Positions 44,993 through 55,055 of a DNA stretch of 64,000 bases are shown here, in pieces. The DNA lies in NCBI GenBank assembly GCA_021798195.1, contig JAJZYH010000002.1, positions 1 through 64,000 on the forward strand. Direction: 5' to 3'. The stretch's first letter is position 1. Every line of letters begins with the position of its first letter. This DNA comes from Thermoplasmata archaeon. Its GTDB lineage: Archaea; Thermoplasmatota; Thermoplasmata; Lutacidiplasmatales; UBA184. Both the position numbers and the translations under genes were made by a program. The notes under the pieces were generated by a model that worked only from the letters and a program-made list of their open reading frames with translations, ran no database searches and had not been told where the DNA came from.

Positions 44993-47376
44993 GCTCCCGT
45001 TCCCTCCCGGCCCGCCCGCCGGGATTGCGCCGACGAGATCCAACCATGCACCCGTTCCGGTGTGAGGGGGGTTTCGTTCACCTCGATGTCCCAGGGGGCC
45101 AGCGCGTCCTCGAGGGCCCCGGCAAGGGCCGCCGGTGCCCCGATGGAGCCTCCTTCCCCCAATCCCTTGAAGCCCCCGGGGTTACGGGAAGGCGTCTCCA
45201 GGCTCTCCACCTCGACGTTGGGGACGTCCATGGAGGTGGGCAAGAGATAGTCCTGGAACGTGGAGGAGAGGAGCTGACCCTCGGGGCTGTACCGGAGCTC
45301 CTCGAAGATCGTCCCGCCGATCCCGTGGGCCACGGCCCCGTGGACCTGGCCGTGGGCCGTGCGGGGGTTCACCAGACGGCCGGCATCATCGATCACCACG
45401 TACTTGAGGATCGAAAGGCGTCCCGTCTCCGGGTCCACCTCCACCATGGCCAGGTGCGCGGCGTAGCTGCATGTGGTGTTGGTGACCGGCTCGTACCGGG
45501 CGGTCACCTCGAGCCCAGGCTCCATTCCCTCGGGGAGAAGGGAAGGCATGCGGATGGCGATGGTCGCCACCTCCTCCACCGTCAGGGTCCTCGGGCTCCC
45601 CGCCGCCCGGAAGACTCCCTGGGAGAGGCCCACGGACTCCACCGGCACCCCGAGGCGGTGGGCGGCGATGGCAAGGAGCTTCTCCTTGAGGCGGCGCGCA
45701 GCGAGGATGCACGCACCTCCTCCGGTGACCGTCCCCCGGCTCGCCCAGGCCCCGAAGCCGTACGGCGCCAGTGACGTGTCCCCCTGGCGGACCACCACGT
45801 CGTCCAGGGGGATCCCCAGCTCATCGGCGGTGATCTGGGCGAAGATGGTCTCGTGGGATTGGCCCGTGCTGAGGAGACCCGTGGCCACGGTGACCTTGCC
45901 CGAAGGGTCCATGCGCAATGTGGCCGCCTCATACCCTCCGACCTCCCAACCCAGGTTCTTCAGGAGTTGGCCCGAACCGGGCGCGGTGTACTCGACGTAC
46001 ATCGAGAGGCCGACCCCCACGAGCCGCCCATTCCGCCGAAGGGCCTCCTGGGTCGCCCGGAAGCGCTGGTACCCTCCCAGCTCCAGGAGCCGGGAGAAGG
46101 CCCGCGGATAGTCTCCACTGTCGTAGGTGATGCCATGGATCGAGGTGTACGGCATCTCGGAGGGACCGATGAGGTTCCGCCGCCGGAGCTCCGCGGGGTC
46201 CAAACGCAGCTCTCGGGCCGCCCGGTCGAGGAGCCTCTCGATCACGAGGGTCCCCACGGGACGGCCGAACCCACGGTGGGGACCGTAGGGTCCCTTGTTG
46301 GTCACCACGCACGAGAGATCGTAGGAATAGTGCCGCAGCCGGTAGGGACCGGGCAGGTGCAGGGCCGAGAGGAACGCAGGCTGGACCTCCGTCCAAAAGG
46401 TGCCATAGACACCGAAATCCGCCACGATGCGGTCTCGGATGGCCAGGAGGGTGCCATCCGGAAGGAACGCTCCCTCGATGTCGTGGACCTGTTGGCGGGC
46501 GTGACCCGCCACGAGGAGATGCTCGGAGCGGGTCTCGATCCACTTGACGGCCTTCCCCAGGCGGTGGGCGAGGTAGCAGGTGACGAGCTCGTCAGGGAAG
46601 ATGGCGGACTTGATCCCGAACCCTCCGCCCACGTTCCCTGCGGTCACCCGGATCCGGTGCTCCGGTATCCCCAGGACCTGGCTCGTCAGCGTCCCGAAGA
46701 CGTGGGGGAACTGCGTCGACGCCCAGATGCGGAGATCCCCCGTCCCCCGTTCATAGGACGCCACCACGCCCCGGTTCTCCATGGGGACCGGGGAATACCG
46801 GTGGCTCACGACCCTCGTGGCGACCTTCACCGCATCGGGCCGTTGGAACTGGCCGTCCGGGTCACCGCCCCGGAAGGCGCGGTGGATGAGCAGGTTGTCC
46901 TTCCACTCCGGGTAGAGCCTCGGGGAGCTGGGGGAGAGGGCGCTTTCCGCGTCCACCACGGGAGGAAGCGGTACGTAATCCACATCGATGGACTCCGCGG
47001 CGTCCCGGGCGAGGTACGGGTCGGTGGCCACCACGGCCGCCACCGGCTCCCCCACATAGAGGACCCGATCCCGCGCCAGGAGGGGACGCGGCGGAGTACG
47101 CAGGTCCGGGAGCTTCATCCACGTCGGGATCTGGAGGTCCAGGTCCGCTCCGGTGAGGATGTGCACGACCCCGGCCTGCTGACGGGCGCTCGACGTGTCC
47201 ACACCCTTCACCAGTGCGTGGGCATAGGGGGAGCGCAGGAAGGCAACGTGCAGGAGGCCCGGGAGGTGGACGTCGTCCACGAAAGTGCCCTGCCCCCGGA
47301 CCAGGGTCAGGTCTTCTCTCCGCGGCAGGCTCCGACCCACCAGGGCTTCCGTGGATCGCGCGATCACTTCGGCCAA
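44989..47376 (-). CDS. Second molybdenum hydroxylase (xanthine dehydrogenase-family) large subunit, orphan
   Basis: LVRGQGTFVDDVHLPGLLHVAFLRSPYAHA, YVGEPVAAVVATDPYLARDAAESIDVDY, GGGFGIKSAIFPDEL, GPHRGFGRPVGTLVIERLLD, GFKGLGEGGSIGAPAAL; TGA/ATG overlap with the M20 gene. No adjacent FeS or FAD subunit. Confidence 0.93.
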   Translation of the reverse strand: MAEVIARSTEALVGRSLPRREDLTLVRGQGTFVDDVHLPGLLHVAFLRSPYAHALVKGVDTSSARQQAGVVHILTGADLDLQIPTWMKLPDLRTPPRPLLARDRVLYVGEPVAAVVATDPYLARDAAESIDVDYVPLPPVVDAESALSPSSPRLYPEWKDNLLIHRAFRGGDPDGQFQRPDAVKVATRVVSHRYSPVPMENRGVVASYERGTGDLRIWASTQFPHVFGTLTSQVLGIPEHRIRVTAGNVGGGFGIKSAIFPDELVTCYLAHRLGKAVKWIETRSEHLLVAGHARQQVHDIEGAFLPDGTLLAIRDRIVADFGVYGTFWTEVQPAFLSALHLPGPYRLRHYSYDLSCVVTNKGPYGPHRGFGRPVGTLVIERLLDRAARELRLDPAELRRRNLIGPSEMPYTSIHGITYDSGDYPRAFSRLLELGGYQRFRATQEALRRNGRLVGVGLSMYVEYTAPGSGQLLKNLGWEVGGYEAATLRMDPSGKVTVATGLLSTGQSHETIFAQITADELGIPLDDVVVRQGDTSLAPYGFGAWASRGTVTGGGACILAARRLKEKLLAIAAHRLGVPVESVGLSQGVFRAAGSPRTLTVEEVATIAIRMPSLLPEGMEPGLEVTARYEPVTNTTCSYAAHLAMVEVDPETGRLSILKYVVIDDAGRLVNPRTAHGQVHGAVAHGIGGTIFEELRYSPEGQLLSSTFQDYLLPTSMDVPNVEVESLETPSRNPGGFKGLGEGGSIGAPAALAGALEDALAPWDIEVNETPLTPERVHGWISSAQSRRAGREGTGA

Positions 47377-47623
47377 CTATCTCAACCCCGCCCCGGTCCG
47401 GAGCCGCGCTCCCTGGACATCTGGATCCCCGCTCCCCATCCATTGGGAATAGTTAAGGTGAGGCATCCGGCGCGGCCCGGCCGCGCCGGCCACGGTGCCC
47501 GGGGGTTCTTCGCCCCACCGGATCCCCCCGTCGGGCCCCTCCGGTAAATCCGTATCCACCGGCGCGACGGGGTGCGGATACCCCGCCCCGACCAACCGTG
47601 GGACCGCCGCCCTCGGGTCCCCA

Positions 47624-48856
47624 TCACGGGGCGGGCCGGCTCCTCGGTTCCCCATGTGTTCCGTGAAAGAGGCCCGCATCGATCTCCGAGATCTCGCGGC
47701 TCGCCTCGGGGGCGCTTCCCACCATGTCGGCGGGATGGTCCTTGAACCCCAGGCCCGTGAGGATCACCGCCACGGTGTCGCCCGGGCCCAGCTGCCCCGA
47801 GGTCCGGAGGGATTCCAGTGCGGCCACCGTGGTGGCGGAGGAAACCTCGCAGAAGATCCCCTCCCGAGCGGCAATCCGCCTCTGGGCGGCGAGAATGGCT
47901 GCGTCGGGAACCGCGATGGCGGTCCCCGCGCTCTCGCGGAGCGCCTGGAGCGCGTGCTCCCCCCCGAACGTGACCCGGAGGGCTCCCGCGACCGTGTCGG
48001 CCCGAGTCCCCCGGAGAACCTCCTCGTGACCCGCGAGGAACGAGGTGACCAGAGGGCTCGCACCCTCGCCCTGGACGGCGATCATCCGGGGGGTCGCCGG
48101 AATGAGCCCGGCCTCCCGAAGCTCGGAGAATCCCTTGTGGATGCCGTAGAGCAGGTCCCCACCGGCCACGGGGACAAGGACCGCATCGGGCAACGGGCCC
48201 TGGAGGGCCATCTCGTAGGCGATGGTCTTCATCGCGTCGACCAGGAGGGGATTCCAGGGGGCCCAGACAAAGAGGTTCGCAAAGTCCGGGGCGGCCCGCC
48301 CCGCCGCACGGAGGGCCTGCGTCAGGGTGTCCTCCGTGTCGAAGAGATGACGGACCGGTACGATGCGGGCCCCGTACATCCCGATCTGCATCCGCTTGGA
48401 GGCGGTGATGTCTTCCCGGGCCATCACCACGCAGGGGAGTCCCGCGCGGGCGCAGTAGGCGGCGATGGCCGACGCGGCATTCCCGCTGGAGGCGGTAAAG
48501 ACGCCCCGGGCCCCCCGGGTGCGGGCCAGGCTGACCCCCAGGGCCGCCGCACGATCCTTGAACGAGCCCGTGGGATTGGTCCCTTCCAGCTTGGCCAGGA
48601 GGTGCGGGAGCCCCACCTCCCGACCCAGATGGGCAAGGGGTACGTAGGGGGTGGATCCCTCCCCCAGGCTCGTCCGGAACGCGTCCGGGACGGGAGGCAG
48701 GACTTCCTGGAACTCCCAGAGGGATCGGGTGCCCATGGTCCCCCACCGGTACCCCTTCATGGAGTACCGGGCGCTCAGGATCCCCTGGCAGTTCCCGCAA
48801 CGTCCCAGAGTGTCCGGGGGGGATTCGCGCCCGCAGCGAAGGCACTCGAGCGCCAC
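47624..48856 (-). CDS. Threonine synthase-like PLP enzyme with N-terminal zinc ribbon
   Basis: ECLRCGRESPPDTLGRCGNCQGIL, EGTNPTGSFKDRAAALGVSLA, TASSGNAASAIAAYCARAGL, VPVAGGDLLYGIHKGF; GTG start inferred. Confidence 0.88.
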   Translation of the reverse strand: MALECLRCGRESPPDTLGRCGNCQGILSARYSMKGYRWGTMGTRSLWEFQEVLPPVPDAFRTSLGEGSTPYVPLAHLGREVGLPHLLAKLEGTNPTGSFKDRAAALGVSLARTRGARGVFTASSGNAASAIAAYCARAGLPCVVMAREDITASKRMQIGMYGARIVPVRHLFDTEDTLTQALRAAGRAAPDFANLFVWAPWNPLLVDAMKTIAYEMALQGPLPDAVLVPVAGGDLLYGIHKGFSELREAGLIPATPRMIAVQGEGASPLVTSFLAGHEEVLRGTRADTVAGALRVTFGGEHALQALRESAGTAIAVPDAAILAAQRRIAAREGIFCEVSSATTVAALESLRTSGQLGPGDTVAVILTGLGFKDHPADMVGSAPEASREISEIDAGLFHGTHGEPRSRPAP

Positions 48857-48938
48857 CCACCGGGAAGGTCCGTTCCCGGGTCGCACCGTTCCTGGCCCCG
48901 GGGCCTCTCGGGAGACCGGGGAGGGATGCGGCAACCCC

Positions 48939-50090
48939 CTACCCTCCTTTCTGGAGTTCCGAGATGCGCACCAGGGCACGTTCCATATCGTCGCGGGTAT
49001 TGTAGAAGTGCGGTGCGAGCCGCAATCCCACTCCCCGGCTGGAGGTGATGATCCCCTCCTGGCGAAGGCGATTCTCGAATCCATGGGGGTCCCGGACCAC
49101 GAGGGAGACCACCGCCCCCCGCTGGGAGGGCTCCTCCGGAGTGATGGTGGCGAGCCCCAGGTCCCGCGCCCGGTCAATGGCGTACTGGGTGAGGGCCGCG
49201 ATCCGCTGCGAGATGGCCGTCACGCCCATCTCGAGGATGATCCGCATCCCCGCGATACCGGCGTAGAGCGCGGGAACGGGCCAGGTGCCCGTCTGGAACC
49301 GATCGGCGGTGGAGACGAAATCCAGTTCCTCCGGTCCGAACCGGAAGGGGTCCTTCTGGGAGAACCAGCCGATGACCGTGGGTTCCAGGTGGGGGATGAG
49401 GTCCTGCCGGACGTAGAGGTACGCGAGGCCGGGGACCCCCAGGAGGTACTTGAGCGTCCCCGCCGCAAGATAGTCGACCCCTTCGCGATGCACGTCCAGC
49501 GGGAGGGTCCCCAGGGACTGGTAGGCATCCACGTAGAATTCCGCGCCGGCGGAATGTGCGATCTCCCGAAGGGCCCCCAGGTCCTGGCGGAGGCCATTGA
49601 TCGACGACACGTGGATGCCCGAGAGGAGCCGCGTGGAAGGACCCGTCACCTTCCGGTACTCGGAGGGGTCCAGGCGGTAACTCTGGTGATGCAAGGTCCT
49701 CACGCGCGCCCCGTAGCGACGTTGGGCAAGGAAGACGTGGTTCGTGGTGGGATATTCGAGGTCGCTCACCACGATCTCGTTCCGCTCCTCGTAGTGGAAG
49801 GCGCTCAGGAGGCCCGCGAGGGCGGTGGAGACGGAGAAGTTCGGGGCCACCTCCTCCGCCGTTGCCCCGATCAACCGACCGAAGAGTGCCTTCCCTTCCC
49901 CGACGCGTTCCATCCACATGTCCCACGGGTTCCCGAATTCCTCCAGATCCGTCTCGTATCGCCGCAGTGCGGCGATCATTCCCTCGTGGAGGGGAGAATG
50001 CGAACAGGCGGCGAGGTAGGTGTGGGAGGTACGGAGCCGAAACGGAGCCTCACGGGGGGAAGACATGGCCGGCATGGCCACTGCAATCAT
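48939..50090 (-). CDS. Class V aminotransferase / cysteine desulfurase-like PLP enzyme
   Basis: YLAACSHSPLHEGMIAAL, EIVVSDLEYPTTNHVFLAQRR, SSINGLRQDLGALREIAHSAGAEFYVDAYQSLGTLPLDVHREGVDYLAAGTLKYLLGVPG. Confidence 0.88.
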   Translation of the reverse strand: MIAVAMPAMSSPREAPFRLRTSHTYLAACSHSPLHEGMIAALRRYETDLEEFGNPWDMWMERVGEGKALFGRLIGATAEEVAPNFSVSTALAGLLSAFHYEERNEIVVSDLEYPTTNHVFLAQRRYGARVRTLHHQSYRLDPSEYRKVTGPSTRLLSGIHVSSINGLRQDLGALREIAHSAGAEFYVDAYQSLGTLPLDVHREGVDYLAAGTLKYLLGVPGLAYLYVRQDLIPHLEPTVIGWFSQKDPFRFGPEELDFVSTADRFQTGTWPVPALYAGIAGMRIILEMGVTAISQRIAALTQYAIDRARDLGLATITPEEPSQRGAVVSLVVRDPHGFENRLRQEGIITSSRGVGLRLAPHFYNTRDDMERALVRISELQKGG

Positions 50091-50249
50091 GTTCCCCTCA
50101 TTACGGGTTCCATCCGCGGAGGGAGGTTTGGGGCGCAGGGGCCGGTTCCGCGCCGGAGCGGAGAGGCGGGGAAGCCGCCCGGGGCACCGGTTCCCGATGC
50201 CGGGGCGGGTCCGTCAGTGGCGCGTGCGTCTTGACAAACAGCGGCAGGG

Positions 50250-50257
50250 GTTTATAT
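50250..50257 (+). promoter_or_regulatory. TATA box candidate for the APC permease gene
   Basis: GTTTATAT ~25-28 nt upstream of the ATG at 50279, consistent with a leaderless transcript. Confidence 0.55.
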
Positions 50258-50278
50258 GTGAACCACGTGCCCCTGCGC

Positions 50279-51733
50279 ATGGCCACCGCCAGCGAGCCTG
50301 TGACCCTCCGCGCGAACACCGTGGGAACGTTCGGACTCCTATTTCAGGCCATGGGCCAGGAGGCGCCCATCGCCATCTTCGCGGGATCCATCACGGGGGC
50401 GGCCGCGTACGCCCTGGGCGCCACGCCCCTCGCCTTCATCCTCGGGATGCTGGCCTCGCTCCTCGCGGCCAACACCATCTACCAGTACGCCAAGAAGGTC
50501 GCCAACGCCGGAGGGTACTACGCCTACGTCGCCGATGGCATGGGCTCGTACAGCGCGGCCTTCACCGCCTACATGTACATCATCTATCAGGTCCTGAACA
50601 TCGCCTTCATCATCCTGATCTATCTCTGGACCTTCTCCCTCTCCATCAATGTCATCCTGAGCACCAACCTTCCCGGGTGGGCGGGCATCCCCTTCGTGGC
50701 GCTGGAGAGCCTGGCGGTCTTCATCACCGTCTACCTGGGACTCCGCCCGTCGGTGCGGGTCCTCACGGTCTTCGGGCTCGTGGAATCCGCGGTGGTCATC
50801 GCCTTCTCCACGGTCATCATCGCGCACGCCCCCGTGAACTCGCTGGCGCCGTTCACCTTCACCGTGCCTCCGGGGGCCGGGGGAGTCTTCCTCGGGTTCG
50901 TGACGGGCAGCTACTTCGCCTATGCGGGGTACGGGTCCATCGTCCCGCTGGGGGAAGAGGCGAGGGCCCCCAAGAAGACCATCGGGAAGGCGGTGGTGAT
51001 CCTCCTCCTCATCATCGGCGCCATCTACATTTACGCCGCCTACGCGCAGGTGGTGGGATGGGGGATCCCCAACATGGCGAGCTTCGCGGGATCGGGCCTG
51101 CCGGGGGCCTTCCTGGCCCAGCAGGACATCGGGCTCTGGGCCGCCGCCCTGGTCATCATCCTCTATAACCTCGTCATGTTCACACCTCTCGTGGCCATGG
51201 CCACCGGGCTCTCCCGGACAGCCTACGCCATGGGCCGCGACGGCCTTCTGCCCAAGGCGTTCGCCCACCTCCATCCCCGCCACCGGACCCCCACCACGGC
51301 CCTCTGGATCTTCGCCCTCGCGGCCTCGGTCCTCGCCATTCTCGTGGCCACGGTGTTTGACCTGCTCTACGGGTTCGTGAACGGCGTCTTCGATGCCTGG
51401 TTGATCCTCCTCACGGCCTCCACTCTGGCCACCCTGACCATCCACATCCTCGCCAACACGGCCCTCACCGCCTCCCTTCGGAAGACGGGGGTCCGTGCGT
51501 CGGCCATCTTCACCCACGTGGTGGTGCCCCTCCTGTCCAGCGCGGTGATCATCGCGGTCATCTACTACGCCGTCCAGTCGGGGATCGCCTACCCGATCCT
51601 CCTGGGACCGTTGGGTTTCGTGGGGGTGAGCCTCGCGATCATCCTCATCATCGCGGCACGGCGCAAGGTCGTGAGGAACCTTCGGCTCGCCCCGGGGCTA
51701 CGGGAGACTCCCCTACCCGCCTCGGAACCCTAG
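50279..51733 (+). CDS. APC-superfamily amino acid permease
   Basis: ~12-14 TM segments; VTLRANTVGTFGLLFQAMGQEAPIAIFAGSITGAAAYALG, FAYAGYGSIVPLGEEARAPKKTIGKAVV. Confidence 0.9.
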   Translation: MATASEPVTLRANTVGTFGLLFQAMGQEAPIAIFAGSITGAAAYALGATPLAFILGMLASLLAANTIYQYAKKVANAGGYYAYVADGMGSYSAAFTAYMYIIYQVLNIAFIILIYLWTFSLSINVILSTNLPGWAGIPFVALESLAVFITVYLGLRPSVRVLTVFGLVESAVVIAFSTVIIAHAPVNSLAPFTFTVPPGAGGVFLGFVTGSYFAYAGYGSIVPLGEEARAPKKTIGKAVVILLLIIGAIYIYAAYAQVVGWGIPNMASFAGSGLPGAFLAQQDIGLWAAALVIILYNLVMFTPLVAMATGLSRTAYAMGRDGLLPKAFAHLHPRHRTPTTALWIFALAASVLAILVATVFDLLYGFVNGVFDAWLILLTASTLATLTIHILANTALTASLRKTGVRASAIFTHVVVPLLSSAVIIAVIYYAVQSGIAYPILLGPLGFVGVSLAIILIIAARRKVVRNLRLAPGLRETPLPASEP

Positions 51734-51803
51734 GGGGGCGACTCGCCCCGCGACGGTGGGTCTCCCCCTCGCATTCCCGTAAGGACCCCGGGGCGTTCCT
51801 CCG

Positions 51804-52676
51804 TCAGTACGTGGCCAGTGTCCCATCGACCCGTACCCTTCGGAGCGTCCACCGGAAGAAAGCGAGCCCCAGGGGGATGGTGATCGCGGTGTACACGGTC
51901 ATCCAGATCAGGTCCGTGGCCACGCCGCCGAGGCCCACGCCGCTCAGGAGGGACGCCCGGACCGCGCTCAGGCCGAAGTTCAGCGGGACCAGGTAGGAGA
52001 TCCAGGCCACGCTCCGGGGCAGGAAGCTCACCGGGAAGAACACGCCGCCGAACAGCTCGGTGTACAGCGTGAGGAACACGGCGATGGGGTTCCCCTGCTT
52101 GGTCCACAGGATGAACGAGGAGGCCAGGATGGCCATCCCCAGGTTGCTCGTGACCAACAGCACTCCGGAAACGATGAGGGCGGCCCACGAGACCGCGAGG
52201 TGGACCCCCAGGAACCCCACCCCGATGCCGAGGATCACTCCCATGGCCAGGACGTTCAACATGAGCCCGAAGACCATGGAGTAGGCGAGGACGGCGCCGG
52301 GCGACGTGGGCGACAGAAGGAGGTGCTCCAGGGTCCCCATCATCTGTTCCGAGCGGATCCTCTGGGCGAGCGTCCCATAGAGGCTGGTCACGAACCCCTG
52401 GAAGGCGAGCCCCACCACGAAGAAGGCGACATAGCTCTCGGGGCTCCCCGCAAACGCGGTGCCGGACGTGGGATTCGTGAGGTAACCGGCCAGCACGAAA
52501 TAGAAGAACACCGGGATCACCCAACCCAGGATGGTGAGGAACACCTGCGCCCGGTAGCTGAACCAGACCGCCCACCCCCGGAGGAAGGTGAAGAGGTAGG
52601 TCTTCCGGAGCACGTCCAGCACGGGATCGAGCCGCGCGCTCCTCGGAGCAGAGGGGAAGGAAGGAGGAGCTTCCAC
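51804..52676 (-). CDS. ABC-2 type transporter permease
   Basis: RTYLFTFLRGWAVWFSYRAQVFLTILGWVIPVFFYF-like N-terminus, ERMMGTLE-like QMMGTLEHLLLSPTSPGAVLAYSM; directly follows the ATPase gene. Confidence 0.88.
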   Translation of the reverse strand: MEAPPSFPSAPRSARLDPVLDVLRKTYLFTFLRGWAVWFSYRAQVFLTILGWVIPVFFYFVLAGYLTNPTSGTAFAGSPESYVAFFVVGLAFQGFVTSLYGTLAQRIRSEQMMGTLEHLLLSPTSPGAVLAYSMVFGLMLNVLAMGVILGIGVGFLGVHLAVSWAALIVSGVLLVTSNLGMAILASSFILWTKQGNPIAVFLTLYTELFGGVFFPVSFLPRSVAWISYLVPLNFGLSAVRASLLSGVGLGGVATDLIWMTVYTAITIPLGLAFFRWTLRRVRVDGTLATY

Positions 52677-52678
52677 GG

Positions 52679-53695
52679 TCAGGTCGCCTCCGGGCTCACA
52701 TCCTGGGCCGCGGGGAGGTTCCGGAGGAACTCTTCCTCGAGATCGACCCCCCGGAGGTCCAGGCGCTGGGGATGCAGCCCTCCCCTCAGGACCTCCGCCA
52801 GGATGAGGGGGAGATGCACCTCGGGATCGGAGGTCCAGAGGCGGACCCGGGTCCCCTCGGCACGGCCCTGGATCTCCCACCGGGCCACGTCGGGGCGCCC
52901 CTGGCGTCGGAGCCAGGATCCGAGGAGCGCCTCCACCCGCTCGGGGGGATCGTCGAACAGCCACCGGGCCATGCCGAACTCCGGCCCCGCCCCTCCTCCC
53001 TCGGTGATGGGGATGAGGTGCCCTGAGGACATCATCCCCACCCGGTCGGCCAAGCGCTCCACGTCGAGGAGGTTATTCGCGCTCAATAGCACGGTCTGAT
53101 GGCGCTCCCGACAGACCTCGGAGATGGTCCGACGGATCTCCAGGGCGCTTGCCGGGTCGAGGCTGCTGGTGGGCTCGTCCAGGAGCAGGACCGGGGTCTC
53201 CAGCACGAAGGCCCGGACGAAGGCGAGCTTCCGTTGCATCCCGGTGCTGTAGGTCCGATAGTCCCGGTGCATCACCCTCTCGAGCCCCAGGGACCTCAGG
53301 AAGGGGCGGGCCCGTCGTTCCAGTTCTCTCCGGCCGAGGCCGTAGAGCCCGGCGAAGTACCGGAGGTTCTGCCACCCATCGAGTCGGTAATAGAACGAGC
53401 GCTCGGAATTGGTCACGAGGGCGATGGAGGAGCGCGCCGCCCGCTCCTCGCGGACCACATCGTGCCCCAGGACCCGGGCCATCCCGGAGGTGGGGAGGAG
53501 GAGGGTGGACAGGACCTTGAGGAGGGTGGTCTTGCCCGCGCCGTTGGGCCCGATGAGACCGTAGATCTCCCCCTCCCGCACCTCGAGGGTGACGTGGTCC
53601 AGGGCCGTGGTGGACGGCCGGCGGGGTTGCCAGGGAAGCGTCCAGGCACTGGGGAACGTCTTCGTGAGGTCAGAGATCTCAATGGCCACGGGCAT
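52679..53695 (-). CDS. ABC transporter ATP-binding protein
   Basis: IYGLIGPNGAGKTTLLKVLSTLLLPTSG, YSTGMQRKLAFVRAFVLETPVLLLDEPTSSLDPASA. Confidence 0.94.
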   Translation of the reverse strand: MPVAIEISDLTKTFPSAWTLPWQPRRPSTTALDHVTLEVREGEIYGLIGPNGAGKTTLLKVLSTLLLPTSGMARVLGHDVVREERAARSSIALVTNSERSFYYRLDGWQNLRYFAGLYGLGRRELERRARPFLRSLGLERVMHRDYRTYSTGMQRKLAFVRAFVLETPVLLLDEPTSSLDPASALEIRRTISEVCRERHQTVLLSANNLLDVERLADRVGMMSSGHLIPITEGGGAGPEFGMARWLFDDPPERVEALLGSWLRRQGRPDVARWEIQGRAEGTRVRLWTSDPEVHLPLILAEVLRGGLHPQRLDLRGVDLEEEFLRNLPAAQDVSPEAT

Positions 53696-53809
53696 GGAGC
53701 GACGGGAACCAGAGAGCCCTGCCTCATCTCCCTTTCCGATGCGCGGAAGCACTTGGGGCCCTTTCCCCGCAGAGCGCGCGCCGGGGGGTCGGCGAGAGGG
53801 ACGCCCGGT

Positions 53810-54670
53810 TCAGATCACCGCGATGGGCGCCACGGGCGACCCCGCCCCGCCCTGAAGGCGCAGGGGAGCGCAGATGAAGAGGAACTCGCGGGGCCGCTCC
53901 TTGGCCAGTTTCTCCAGGTCCAGGTTCTCCACGAGGTGGATCCCGTGGCGCTGGATGAGGATCTGATGGCAGGGGAAGAGCTCCTTGGGGTTCGGTGGCT
54001 CCACATCGTAGCTGGACGTGTCGGCGCCCGTGATGCCCACCCGCTCGTCCGCAAGCCATTGGGCCACCTCGGGCCCGGGGCCCGGGTTGGGCGAGAGGTA
54101 GCGGGGATTGTCCACGCCCCACAGGGACCCTCGACCCGTGCGGAAAAGGACGGCATCGCCGGGCCGGACCTCGAGCCGGTGCTCCTTGAGGACCCTCGTG
54201 ACGTCCCGCGGAGTGATCTCGTAGGAAGGGTCGAGGACCTTGGTGCGGTGGAGGCGGGCCACGTCGAGAAGGACGCCGCGCGTCACCACCGGGGGCATGG
54301 TCTCGATGCCCAATCGCGTGGTGCCGGCGTCGGTGAGGATCTCGGAGGCGCGGACACCATTGTACAGGAGATCTCCCCGCGAGGCATGGTTGAGCCCATC
54401 CACGTGGGTCCCCGTGTGGTCGGAGAGCTCGTACCGGCAGATGAGGGACCCCAGGTCGTTCCGGAAGCCGGAAAAGAGCCGCTGAGTCCCGCGATAGGTC
54501 CGGAACGTGCTGGAAAAGAACGGCCCGTGGAACCCGATCTGTGGCATCTGGGCGCTGTAAACTTGGGCCAGGCTGAGCACGCGGCCCTGTGCCACGGATC
54601 CCAAGGCCCGTCGAACCACGTCCGGCGTCACCCGGTTGAGTGCCCCCACCTCGTCCTGAGCGCCCCACAT
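53810..54670 (-). CDS. Cyclase family protein (kynurenine formamidase-like)
   Basis: LSDHTGTHVDGLNHAS, GVLLDVARL, EVRPGDAVLFRTGRGSLW, VGITGADTSSYDV, ENLDLEKLAKERPREFLFICAPLRLQGGAGSPVAPIAV. Confidence 0.9.
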   Translation of the reverse strand: MWGAQDEVGALNRVTPDVVRRALGSVAQGRVLSLAQVYSAQMPQIGFHGPFFSSTFRTYRGTQRLFSGFRNDLGSLICRYELSDHTGTHVDGLNHASRGDLLYNGVRASEILTDAGTTRLGIETMPPVVTRGVLLDVARLHRTKVLDPSYEITPRDVTRVLKEHRLEVRPGDAVLFRTGRGSLWGVDNPRYLSPNPGPGPEVAQWLADERVGITGADTSSYDVEPPNPKELFPCHQILIQRHGIHLVENLDLEKLAKERPREFLFICAPLRLQGGAGSPVAPIAVI

Positions 54671-55055
54671 ATTCGTTCCCTGCCTCGGCGCCACCACTCC
54701 CGGAGATTCAAGCTTGGCGCATCCCCCGCGGGCCCGTGGCACTGGCCAAGGACATCCCAGCAGGCCTGATGACGGGAGTCGGGGAACGGTTTGGGGCGTC
54801 TTGAGGGCATCCGAGCATGGCCCAACGCCGCACTTCATGGCAACATCGGGTGTGTGCCACGGAGGAGGAACTACCTCGGCAAAGATGACCCCATTGCCGG
54901 GACAATATTCGGGAGCCGGTCCTGGGAACGCCGACGGATGGGGTCCCGTCCGCAGATGGGTCGACCCCGAAGAAAATCACCCCGCTTCTGGATTCCGGTC
55001 CGGCGCCTTATTCAGGGTTCCGGCCTTGCATGAGAGCACAGGGGGTTCACGCAAT

